From NCBI GenBank assembly GCA_034431435.1, contig DAOUDG010000053.1, positions 1-31,450 of the forward strand: DNA of 31,450 nucleotides, in the 5' to 3' direction. Below are positions 6,281 through 12,945 of this stretch, piece by piece. Each line of letters starts with the position of its first letter. The stretch's first letter is position 1. The translations under genes and the position numbers were made by a program. The DNA comes from JAHCIE01 sp034431435 (GTDB taxonomy: Bacteria > Chloroflexota > Anaerolineae > Epilineales > JAHCIE01). The notes below the pieces were generated by a model. It was given only the letters and a program-made list of their open reading frames with translations, searched no databases and was not told the origin of the DNA.

Positions 6281-7672
6281 CTACATCTCAAACCGCGCGC
6301 CATAGCCGGGCAGCGCGGCGTGGATGCCGTACCTCTCCGCGATGACGGCCGCCAGGGCCTCGCGGGCCGGCTGCTCGCCGTGGGTCAGCGCCAGCCGCGG
6401 CCGGTCGTCGGCCAAGGGCGCGAACCAGCGTACCAGGTCGCTCTGCCCGGCGTGGGCGCTGAAGCCATTGAGGGTATGGACAGCAGCGCGGACCGGGACC
6501 CGGTCGCCCATGAGGGTGAGATACTCCGCCCCATCGACCAGTTGCCGCCCTGGCGTGCCCTGCGCCTGGAAGCCGGTGATGAGTACCGAGACAGTGGGCT
6601 GCCAGACATGGTGCTTGAGGTGGTGGACGATGCGCCCGCCCGTCGCCATGCCCGACGGGGCGATAATCATGGCCGGGCCGTGTATGTCGTTCAACGCCCG
6701 CGACTCGGCGACGCTCGCGACCAGATGCATCGTCTCGGTGTCCTCGCTCAAGGGCGCATCGTGGAGAAAGCGACGCGCCTCCTCGTCGATGAGTTCCGGG
6801 TGATCCAGGTAGATGCGGGTGGCCTCCAGCGCCATCGGGCTATCGAGATAGATTGGGAACTTGGGCAGCTCATCGCGGCGGAACATGACCGCCAGCAGAT
6901 ACAGCAAGGTCTGGGAGCGGCCGATGGCGAAGGCCGGGGCCAGGATGAGGCCCCGACGCGCGACGGCGGCTTTCACTACCTCGCGGAACTCATCGACAGT
7001 CTGGTCGATGGGGCGGTGGTCGCGGTCGCCGTAGGTCGACTCCAGGAACACCAGATCGCCCTCTTGCAGCGGGACGGGGTCGCGTAGGATGGGCGCGTCA
7101 CGGGGGCCGATGTCGCCGGAGAAGATGGCGCGCTTGTGGCGGCCGTCCTCGGTGATGACGACGTCGATGCTGGCCGAGCCGAGCATGTGCCCGGCCTCAA
7201 CGAAGCGCGCGGTCACGCCGCTGGCCACGGGAACCGGGCGATCGTAGCTCACCGCCTGGCACTGCTGGATGATGTGGGCAACATCCTCGTCGTCGTAGGG
7301 CGGCTCGATAGGTGGCTGCCCCCGCCGCTGGCGATGCTTGTTCTCGTATTCGGCATCTTGCCGCTGAATCCTGGCCGAGTCCCGCAGCACCAGATCGGCC
7401 AACTCGATGGTGGCTTCGGCGCCATAGATGGGACCGGGGAAGCCCGCCTTCGCCAACAAGGGCAGCCTCCCCACGTGGTCCAGGTGGGCATGGGTGAGCA
7501 GCACGGCGTCCAGCCGCCTGGGATCGAGGGCGGCTGGTAGGCTGTTCTGGTAGCGGTCCTCATCGGCGCCCTGGAACAGGCCGCAGTCCACCAGCAGGCG
7601 GGCGGTGGTCGTCTCGATGAGATAGGCTGAGCCGGTCACGCCGCCGGCCGCGCCGTAGAGGGTGACGCGCAT
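6281..7672 (-). CDS. Beta-CASP metallo-beta-lactamase RNA nuclease (YSH1/CPSF-like exonuclease family)
   Basis: The 463-residue protein starts MRVTLYGAAGGVTGSAYL and carries the metal motif LTHAHLDHVGRLP (H61, H63, D65, H66), then EAGHMLGSASI and the aspartate in FSGDIGPRDAPI. The beta-CASP half follows, with SPMALEATRIY, IAPSGMATGGR, FQAQGTPGRQL and the final histidine in NGFSAHAGQSDL. Bacterial relatives are RNA exo/endonucleases similar to the eukaryotic 3'-end processing enzyme. ATG 7672 is chosen because AGGAGG lies 4-5 nt upstream. Longer in-frame reading to 8302 runs through the HAD gene and was rejected. It is 25 bp downstream of that phosphatase on the same strand, so the two are probably co-transcribed. 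Confidence 0.88.
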   Translation of the reverse strand: MRVTLYGAAGGVTGSAYLIETTTARLLVDCGLFQGADEDRYQNSLPAALDPRRLDAVLLTHAHLDHVGRLPLLAKAGFPGPIYGAEATIELADLVLRDSARIQRQDAEYENKHRQRRGQPPIEPPYDDEDVAHIIQQCQAVSYDRPVPVASGVTARFVEAGHMLGSASIDVVITEDGRHKRAIFSGDIGPRDAPILRDPVPLQEGDLVFLESTYGDRDHRPIDQTVDEFREVVKAAVARRGLILAPAFAIGRSQTLLYLLAVMFRRDELPKFPIYLDSPMALEATRIYLDHPELIDEEARRFLHDAPLSEDTETMHLVASVAESRALNDIHGPAMIIAPSGMATGGRIVHHLKHHVWQPTVSVLITGFQAQGTPGRQLVDGAEYLTLMGDRVPVRAAVHTLNGFSAHAGQSDLVRWFAPLADDRPRLALTHGEQPAREALAAVIAERYGIHAALPGYGARFEM

Positions 7673-7697
7673 GAGGCCTCCTGGGGGCGCGGGTGGG

Positions 7698-8366
7698 CTA
7701 TAGCACCGCCCGCGCCAGATCCGCAGCATCCAACTTCGTAAAGTCAGCCACAACGCGCATGACCCCTGGCTGTCGCGCCAGGTCGGCGACGGGCAGGGTT
7801 GTCGCCAGAGCGACGGCGCGCATCCGGGCCCGATGAGCGGCTTCCAGGCCGGCCAGGGAGTCCTCAAACGCCACGCACGCCGAGGGCGAAACGCCCAAGC
7901 GCGCGGCGGCCGCCAGGAACAGGTCGGGAAAGGGCTTTCCCCGCGCCACATCCGTCCCGATGACGATGGCCGCAAAGGTATCAACCAGGCCCAACTCGCC
8001 CAGGATGAAGTCCACATTGGCACGGCTGGCCGATGTCGCCACGGCCAGCCGCACGCCCATGGTCGCGGCCTGAGCCAGAAACACCGCCAGCCCCGCCACG
8101 GGCCGCACATGCCCTCGCGCTCGTTCCCGGTAGAGGGCTTCCTTCGCCTCACCTCGGGCGGCCGCCTCCTGGTCGCCCATCGTTGGATCGACAAACAGGC
8201 GCAGGATATCGGGGTTCGTCTTGCCGCCCGCCTGGACGTGGAATTGCGCCTCGTCCAGGTCGATGCCCAGGTCGGCCAGGTACTCCGCCCACACCTCGGC
8301 ATGCAGACTCATGTTGTCAACCAGCGTGCCATCCATATCAAAAATGAAAGCCGGTGTCAGGCGCAT
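7698..8366 (-). CDS. HAD-superfamily phosphatase, beta-phosphoglucomutase-like
   Basis: The 222-residue protein has all four HAD motifs: AFIFDMDGTLVDN (nucleophile D10, acid D12), motif II VATSAS, motif III lysine in RGKPFPDLF, and motif IV VAFEDSLAGLEAA. The helical cap between residues ~16 and 85 makes it a subclass I enzyme like beta-phosphoglucomutase or small sugar-phosphate phosphatases. A D-x-D-G-T start with GKPxPD does not by itself separate mutase from phosphatase. ATG 8366 begins directly at the conserved N-terminus. The Shine-Dalgarno is weak (GAGAA). A strong hairpin lies 17 nt upstream, between this gene and the DUF4332 gene. Confidence 0.85.
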   Translation of the reverse strand: MRLTPAFIFDMDGTLVDNMSLHAEVWAEYLADLGIDLDEAQFHVQAGGKTNPDILRLFVDPTMGDQEAAARGEAKEALYRERARGHVRPVAGLAVFLAQAATMGVRLAVATSASRANVDFILGELGLVDTFAAIVIGTDVARGKPFPDLFLAAAARLGVSPSACVAFEDSLAGLEAAHRARMRAVALATTLPVADLARQPGVMRVVADFTKLDAADLARAVL

Positions 8367-8383
8367 ATGGTTCTCGCAGCAAG

Positions 8384-8416
8384 AGACCCTAAAGGCCGGG
8401 GCGGCCTTCAGGGTCT
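8384..8416 (-). terminator. Strong hairpin after the DUF4332 gene and just before the HAD gene
   Basis: AGACCCT (8384-8390) and AAGGCC (8392-8397) pair with GGCCTT (8403-8408) and AGGGTCT (8410-8416): 13 pairs, one mismatch, loop GGGGC. It lies 25 nt past the DUF4332 stop and 17 nt before the HAD start. There is no good T-run, so it may be a partial terminator, a processing signal, or a structure shielding the HAD translation start. Confidence 0.5.
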
Positions 8417-8440
8417 TGCGTGTGTCCGGCCGAGTCTTGC

Positions 8441-8845
8441 TCAGTAGTTGATGCCGCGCGGCAGGGCCTTGGCCTGCGCCACCCAGTTCTCGACCTGCTT
8501 GGCGGTCGGCAGGCGGCGCACCAGATTGTGGGCAGCATTGACCTCGACCAGCTTGGCGGACAGGTTCGCAGGGTTGCGCTGGGCAAGCTCGGCTACAGTG
8601 TCGACGCCCGCGTTCTCCAGCAAATCCGAATACTGCTCGCCAATGCCCTTGACGCGATGCAGATCGGCGCGGTTCACCCATTCCAGAACCTGCTGCTCGC
8701 TGACGCCCAACGTAGCGGCGAGTTCCTTACGCCCGGCTGGGGTCGCGCCGCGTTCGCGCAGGGTCTGGACTGACGTTGCCCCCGCCGCCCGCAACTGTTC
8801 AGCGTTCAGATCCCGCAAGCCCTTGATCTCTTTCAGTGATGTCAT
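8441..8845 (-). CDS. DUF4332 helix-hairpin-helix protein
   Basis: The 134-residue protein, MTSLKEIKGLRDLNAEQL onward, is all-helical with two helix-hairpin-helix-like repeats: one around IKGLRDLNAEQLRAAG and one around HRVKGIGEQYSDLLENAG. This is the DUF4332 pattern. Such proteins are thought to bind nucleic acid or act as adaptors, but no reaction is known. The start is well supported by AAGGAGA 6 nt before ATG. Upstream there is a ~130-bp gap after recQ holding a possible promoter and a palindrome, so it may be expressed independently of recQ. Low-complexity sequence is absent and the gene looks intact. Confidence 0.8.
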   Translation of the reverse strand: MTSLKEIKGLRDLNAEQLRAAGATSVQTLRERGATPAGRKELAATLGVSEQQVLEWVNRADLHRVKGIGEQYSDLLENAGVDTVAELAQRNPANLSAKLVEVNAAHNLVRRLPTAKQVENWVAQAKALPRGINY

Positions 8846-8894
8846 CCGTGCTCTCCTTAAGATTGTGAGGCGTGAGGCGCGCTCGAGGGGGTTC

Positions 8895-8923
8895 TTGACC
8901 TCGCCGCCGACGGCGCGGGTCAA
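8895..8923. repeat. 11-bp-stem palindrome between recQ and the DUF4332 gene
   Basis: TTGACC (8895-8900) with GGTCAA (8918-8923) encloses CGCCG (8902-8906) with CGGCG (8911-8915), loop CCGA. It is 55 nt past the recQ stop and 50 nt before the DUF4332 start. It could end recQ transcripts, or be a protein-binding site or structured leader of the DUF4332 gene. No T-run follows. Confidence 0.45.
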
Positions 8924-8934
8924 TGCTGGGGATG

Positions 8935-8963
8935 ACTCTACACAATTTGGCTGCGCCAGGCAA
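8935..8963 (-). promoter_or_regulatory. Possible DUF4332 promoter
   Basis: Minus strand: TTGCCT (8963-8958), 17 bp, TAGAGT (8940-8935), each 4 of 6. The transcript would begin near 8928 and carry the 8895-8923 palindrome in its ~80-nt leader. Confidence 0.35.
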
Positions 8964-8978
8964 ATCCGACAAGTGGAC

Positions 8979-10796
8979 CTAAATAGGGCGACGGCCCACG
9001 GCCGGCGCATCTGGCGGCAGAGACAGGTGGATAGCCGCGTGGGCGCGCAGGGCCGCGCTGCCCCTGGCTGTGATCGTCACGGCGGCCGGGTCGCCCACGA
9101 GGCGCACGTAGCCTTGCGCCGCCAACTGGTCGAGCATGCCGTCCAGGTCGGCCTGGCTGAGGTAGCCCAGTTTGCCAAACAAGCGATGCCGCGCCAGCGC
9201 CCCCAGCGAGGCGGCCCGCACGCCGCGCAGCATGTACGTCAGTCGCGGGCGGCTGGCGCTGCCCGCCAGGCTGCGGACCGCCTCCAGTACGAGCAAGATA
9301 CTCCACTCGGCGGTCGTCTCGGCCTCGCGCGGCGCTGCGGCGGGGGCTGCGCCCGCCAGGCAGACGTCGCAGCACCGCTCAGCGGGGGTGGCATCCGTGT
9401 CCCCGAAGTAGCCGAGAATGAATTGGCGGCGACACGTCATGCCCTCGGCGTAGGCGATCATCTGGCCCAGCCGCTCCCGCTTGTAGGCGCGCCGCTGCTC
9501 GACGGCCTCGGCCGTCTCGGTGAGGCGCTCGGCGGCCAGACGCGGCCCCATCTCAATGCCCATCTGCCCCTGCTCGTCGCCCAGGTGAGTGAGCGCGCCT
9601 GCCTGGGCCAGCTGACTCAGGCCGACCCGCAGCTTCACCTCGTTCAACCGCGCCCGCCGCGCCAGCTCGATCTCTGACACTCGCACCCGCCCGTCCCGCG
9701 CCAGCCGCGACAGAGTCGCCAGCAAGCCGCGCAGCTCGGCCAGCGTCGGCGCGTCGTTGTCGATGAACCACTCCTGGAGCGCGCGATCACGCGGCGAGTA
9801 CAACAGGACGCAGCGACTGGGTTGCCCATCGCGCCCGGCGCGGCCCGCCTCCTGATAGTAGGCTTCGATACTACCTGGCAAGGCATAGTGGGCTACCAGA
9901 CGAATGTCGGGCTTGTCCACGCCCATGCCGAACGCATTGGTGGCGACCATGACCCGCGTCTCGTCGGCCATGAAGCGTTCCTGGGCCTCGCGGCGGCTCT
10001 CGGCGGGCAGGCCCGCGTGGTAGTGGGCCGACGAGACCCCCAGGCCGTGCAGGAAGGCGTCCACCTCCTCGGCCTCTTTGCGCGTTCCTGTGTATACCAC
10101 CGCCGCGCCGGGGACGGCTGCCATCAGGCCCCGCAGCGCGCGCAGCTTGGCGGCATCGTCGGGGGTAGATACGACCTCGAAGCTCAGGTTGGGGCGATTG
10201 AAGCCGGTCACGATCGAGACCGGCTCGCGCAACCCCAGGTGCGCGACGATATCGCTGCGCACCGCATGGGTGGCCGTGGCGGTCAGGGCGACGACCGGCG
10301 GGTGACCCAGGCTCTCGATGAAGCGGCCCAGGCTCAGGTAGTCGGGGCGGAAGTCGTGCCCCCACTGCGAGATGCAGTGGGCTTCGTCCACGGCGACGCG
10401 GTCGACACGGGTGCGCGACAGCGCGCGCCGAAAGGCCGCGTTGCGCACTCGCTCCGGCGCGACAAACACAAGGCGATATGCGCCGTGCGCCATCGCCTCG
10501 ATGCGGCGCTCCTGCTCCTCCGTGGGCAGCGAGCTATTGATGGTGGTAGCGGCCGCGCTGAGGGCAGCCAGGCTATCGACCTGATCCTTCATCAACGCCA
10601 ACAGCGGCGAGAAGACCAGGGTGACGCCCTCGCTCACCAGGGCCGGCAGCTGATAGATGAGCGACTTACCGGACCCCGTGGGCATGACGACCAGCGTATC
10701 CTGCCCACGGAGAACAGCCTCGATGGCTTCGCCCTGGCCGGGCCGAAAGATCGAGAAGCCGAAGTGACGTTGTAGCGCGGCCTCGGGATACAACAT
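8979..10796 (-). CDS. recQ: ATP-dependent DNA helicase RecQ
   Basis: The 605-residue protein is a standard bacterial RecQ. It opens with FGFSIFRPGQGEAI, then Walker A PTGSGKS (39-45), the DEAH box (137-140) followed by the RecQ aromatic-rich loop CISQWGHDFRPDYLSL, and motif VI within YYQEAGRAGRDG. The zinc-binding cysteines are in MTCRRQFILGYFG and ERCCDVC, and a winged-helix (RQC) domain occupies roughly residues 500-580. No clear HRDC domain follows, so the C-terminus is short. RecQ unwinds 3'-5' and acts in recombination and replication-fork repair. The start has no Shine-Dalgarno. A near-consensus promoter places the transcript start at or next to the ATG (see findings). Confidence 0.95.
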   Translation of the reverse strand: MLYPEAALQRHFGFSIFRPGQGEAIEAVLRGQDTLVVMPTGSGKSLIYQLPALVSEGVTLVFSPLLALMKDQVDSLAALSAAATTINSSLPTEEQERRIEAMAHGAYRLVFVAPERVRNAAFRRALSRTRVDRVAVDEAHCISQWGHDFRPDYLSLGRFIESLGHPPVVALTATATHAVRSDIVAHLGLREPVSIVTGFNRPNLSFEVVSTPDDAAKLRALRGLMAAVPGAAVVYTGTRKEAEEVDAFLHGLGVSSAHYHAGLPAESRREAQERFMADETRVMVATNAFGMGVDKPDIRLVAHYALPGSIEAYYQEAGRAGRDGQPSRCVLLYSPRDRALQEWFIDNDAPTLAELRGLLATLSRLARDGRVRVSEIELARRARLNEVKLRVGLSQLAQAGALTHLGDEQGQMGIEMGPRLAAERLTETAEAVEQRRAYKRERLGQMIAYAEGMTCRRQFILGYFGDTDATPAERCCDVCLAGAAPAAAPREAETTAEWSILLVLEAVRSLAGSASRPRLTYMLRGVRAASLGALARHRLFGKLGYLSQADLDGMLDQLAAQGYVRLVGDPAAVTITARGSAALRAHAAIHLSLPPDAPAVGRRPI

Positions 10797-10802
10797 GAGC
10801 TT

Positions 10803-10830
10803 AGTATAGACCGCAGCCCAGCCGTGTCAA
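10803..10830 (-). promoter_or_regulatory. recQ promoter, -10 box 6 nt before ATG
   Basis: Minus strand: TTGACA (10830-10825), 16 bp, TATACT (10808-10803), six bases AAGCTC, then the recQ ATG. Transcription would start at or within a base or two of the ATG, giving a leaderless message. Confidence 0.7.
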
Positions 10831-10842
10831 GGCGCTATCGAC

Positions 10843-11916
10843 TCAGGGCATCACTGGCTCGAACAGGGTGCGGGCGACGTTACTGGGAATCAGGAGCGTC
10901 CGCATTGGCAGCCCCGACTGGTTCATGGCGGCCGTCACCTGCGGCGCGAGGGAGATGGCCCCGATCACCTGGCCCTCACTGTTGACGGCAAAGCCGCTCG
11001 TGCCGGCTGACGGCAACGCGGCGTTGGTCGCGAAGCCCGCCACCTGACCATTCGCCGTCACGGTGAAGATGCCGGTCACGAGGCCGGTGGCGCGGTTGAG
11101 GGCGGCCGATTGGCCCTGGCCGTAGCCATACAGGTAGGTGGGGGCGGTCAGGCCGACCGTGCTCGAGTCCGTCACGGTCAGGTAGGCGAAGCCGGTGAAA
11201 CCCGCCGTCGGCAGAACCCGGATGATCGCCAGGTCATTGGCGAGGTCGGTGGCGATGACATCGGCGCGTAGAGTATAGTTGAGGTAGGGTCCCACGTAGA
11301 TCGCCACCGGCGACTTGAGCTGGCCGGTCGCCAGATCGCCCACCAGGCTGTACGTGGTCAGGATGGTTGTGCCGTCGGTTCCGATCACCACGCCGGAGCC
11401 AGTGGCGGTCGTCGAGCCAGAGGCGACCAGAACCTGCACCGTCGCGGCGTCGACCATCGCGCTCACTTGGGGCGAGAGAGGCGGCGGCGCGGGTGGGCTG
11501 CCCAACAGGCCGAGCAAGGTATATTGGTAGATAGGAATCTCGACGCGGGGCCAGCTCGCCATGTAGGCCGTGAAGGCCGCGTCGCTGGAGGCTGGAGTCG
11601 CGGTGGGTGGCGGTTGGGGGAGAGGCGTAGGGACCGACGGGGGCAGCGTGGCGGTCGGCGCGGCCACGGGGCACGAACCGCAGTTGGGAATGACCAGCAC
11701 CGTGCCGGGCGCCACGTAGTTGGGGTCGGGCAGCTTGTTGGTCACGACGATATCTTCGGGCGAGATACAATAGCGCGAGGCGATGCTGGTCAGCGTGTCC
11801 CCCGGCTGCACGGTGTACAGGCAGTCGGCCGCCCGCGCGGTCGGAAGCGCGACAAGGGCAATGATGAGCAGGGCCAGTGCAAGCAGCGCGCCGACGCGCC
11901 GCGATCCCTTGGGCAT
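10843..11916 (-). CDS. LysM plus degenerate trypsin-like protein (catalytic His missing)
   Basis: The 357-residue secreted protein has a signal peptide (residues 1-30, ending PTARAA) and one LysM domain (33-78, YTVQPGDTLTSIASRY) for binding peptidoglycan-like glycans. A Pro/Thr linker (83-110) and a trypsin/HtrA-like barrel follow. Aligned to its neighbour, the Asp (NDLAIIRV, D228) and Ser (SAGTSGFA, S307) are present. The His position reads ILTTYSLVGD against FLTAFHVIGD, so His is replaced by Ser190, and GSSGG has become GTSGF. It is probably not an active protease and may act as a binding or regulatory paralogue. TTG at 11931 is possible, but ATG 11916 has GGGGAG 7 nt upstream. It is last in the ligA operon. 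Confidence 0.8.
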   Translation of the reverse strand: MPKGSRRVGALLALALLIIALVALPTARAADCLYTVQPGDTLTSIASRYCISPEDIVVTNKLPDPNYVAPGTVLVIPNCGSCPVAAPTATLPPSVPTPLPQPPPTATPASSDAAFTAYMASWPRVEIPIYQYTLLGLLGSPPAPPPLSPQVSAMVDAATVQVLVASGSTTATGSGVVIGTDGTTILTTYSLVGDLATGQLKSPVAIYVGPYLNYTLRADVIATDLANDLAIIRVLPTAGFTGFAYLTVTDSSTVGLTAPTYLYGYGQGQSAALNRATGLVTGIFTVTANGQVAGFATNAALPSAGTSGFAVNSEGQVIGAISLAPQVTAAMNQSGLPMRTLLIPSNVARTLFEPVMP

Positions 11917-11939
11917 GGGAGGACTCCCCAAATGAGAGG

Positions 11940-12941
11940 CTACTCGCCGAGTAACGGCGCTGCCTGGTTGATAGGTACGATGACTGTCGCTCGCGCCAGT
12001 TGCGGCAGGCCCAGCCGCTCCAGCACGGAGCGGCGCAGAATGACGGCTGAGACGATGCCGATGACCTCGCCGCGATCGTTGATGGCGATGCCGCCGCTAG
12101 AGCCAGGGCTGGCGGAGGCGTCGGTGAGCAGATAGGTTGGGCTGGTGTCGCCCGGCGCTGTCAGCAGGGACAGAACGCTGCCGCGCGTCGTGACCAGCCC
12201 GCCCCGCGCCGCGCCCGGATAGCTCAGTGTATAGACGGTATCGGCCAGGTGGGCTGTATCCGAGTCGCCGCGGGGGACGAAGGCGAAGCCACCGAAGTCG
12301 GGGGCCTCCTCGACGCGCAGCACGGCCAGGTCGCTCTCTGGGGCAACCGCGACGACCTCGGCGCGCAGCGTCCAGTCTTTGAAGGGGCCGACCCGTATCT
12401 CGCGGATTGGATATACCCAGCCCGTGTCCGAGTCGCCGATGACGTGGAAGGCGGTCAGGAAGGTACGCCCGTCGCCACCGACGACTGTGCCTGTGCCGCC
12501 GGTGATGAAGCCCAGGCCGGTGTCAACCTGGAGATTGATAGTCGCGCCCATCGCGCGGTTGAGCAGGTCGGCGTCGATGTCGCCGGGCGTCGGCACGCTG
12601 TCAAGGCTGATGGCGCGCACCGTCGGTCCGCCGCGCTGGGTGGCAGACGGTGGCGCGGGGCGCGGCAGCGCGGGCGATGGGGCGGGTGACTCCGGCTGCT
12701 CGCCGCACTCAGGGATGATGAGATTCTGTCCCACCTCGATCAGGTTAGGGTTCTCAATGCCGTTGGCCTCGGCCAGCACGGCAGCGGTTGTGCCATAGCG
12801 GGCGGCGATGCCGCCCAACGTATCGCCGGACCGAACGGTGTACGTGCAACTGGCGGCATAGCCCGGCGCGGGCCACAGGGTGACAGCCAGCAGGAGCGCC
12901 AGGGCGGCAAGCATCAGCCGCACGCCGTGGGCATAGCGCAT
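11940..12941 (-). CDS. LysM domain plus trypsin-like serine protease, secreted
   Basis: The 333-residue protein has a signal peptide (1-30, ending PGYAA), a LysM domain (33-78, YTVRSGDTLGGIAARYG), a Pro/Ala/Ser linker, and a trypsin-like/HtrA-like domain with the full triad: H166 in FLTAFHVIGD, D204 in ESDLAVLRV and S282 in SPGSSGG. No PDZ domain is present. It would be tethered to the cell wall or envelope glycan and cut misfolded or extracellular proteins. The start has AGAGGAG 7 nt upstream. That Shine-Dalgarno overlaps the end of ligA, whose stop lies 4 nt before this ATG, so the genes are coupled. The next gene is a diverged copy. Confidence 0.87.
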   Translation of the reverse strand: MRYAHGVRLMLAALALLLAVTLWPAPGYAASCTYTVRSGDTLGGIAARYGTTAAVLAEANGIENPNLIEVGQNLIIPECGEQPESPAPSPALPRPAPPSATQRGGPTVRAISLDSVPTPGDIDADLLNRAMGATINLQVDTGLGFITGGTGTVVGGDGRTFLTAFHVIGDSDTGWVYPIREIRVGPFKDWTLRAEVVAVAPESDLAVLRVEEAPDFGGFAFVPRGDSDTAHLADTVYTLSYPGAARGGLVTTRGSVLSLLTAPGDTSPTYLLTDASASPGSSGGIAINDRGEVIGIVSAVILRRSVLERLGLPQLARATVIVPINQAAPLLGE

Positions 12942-12945
12942 GGGT

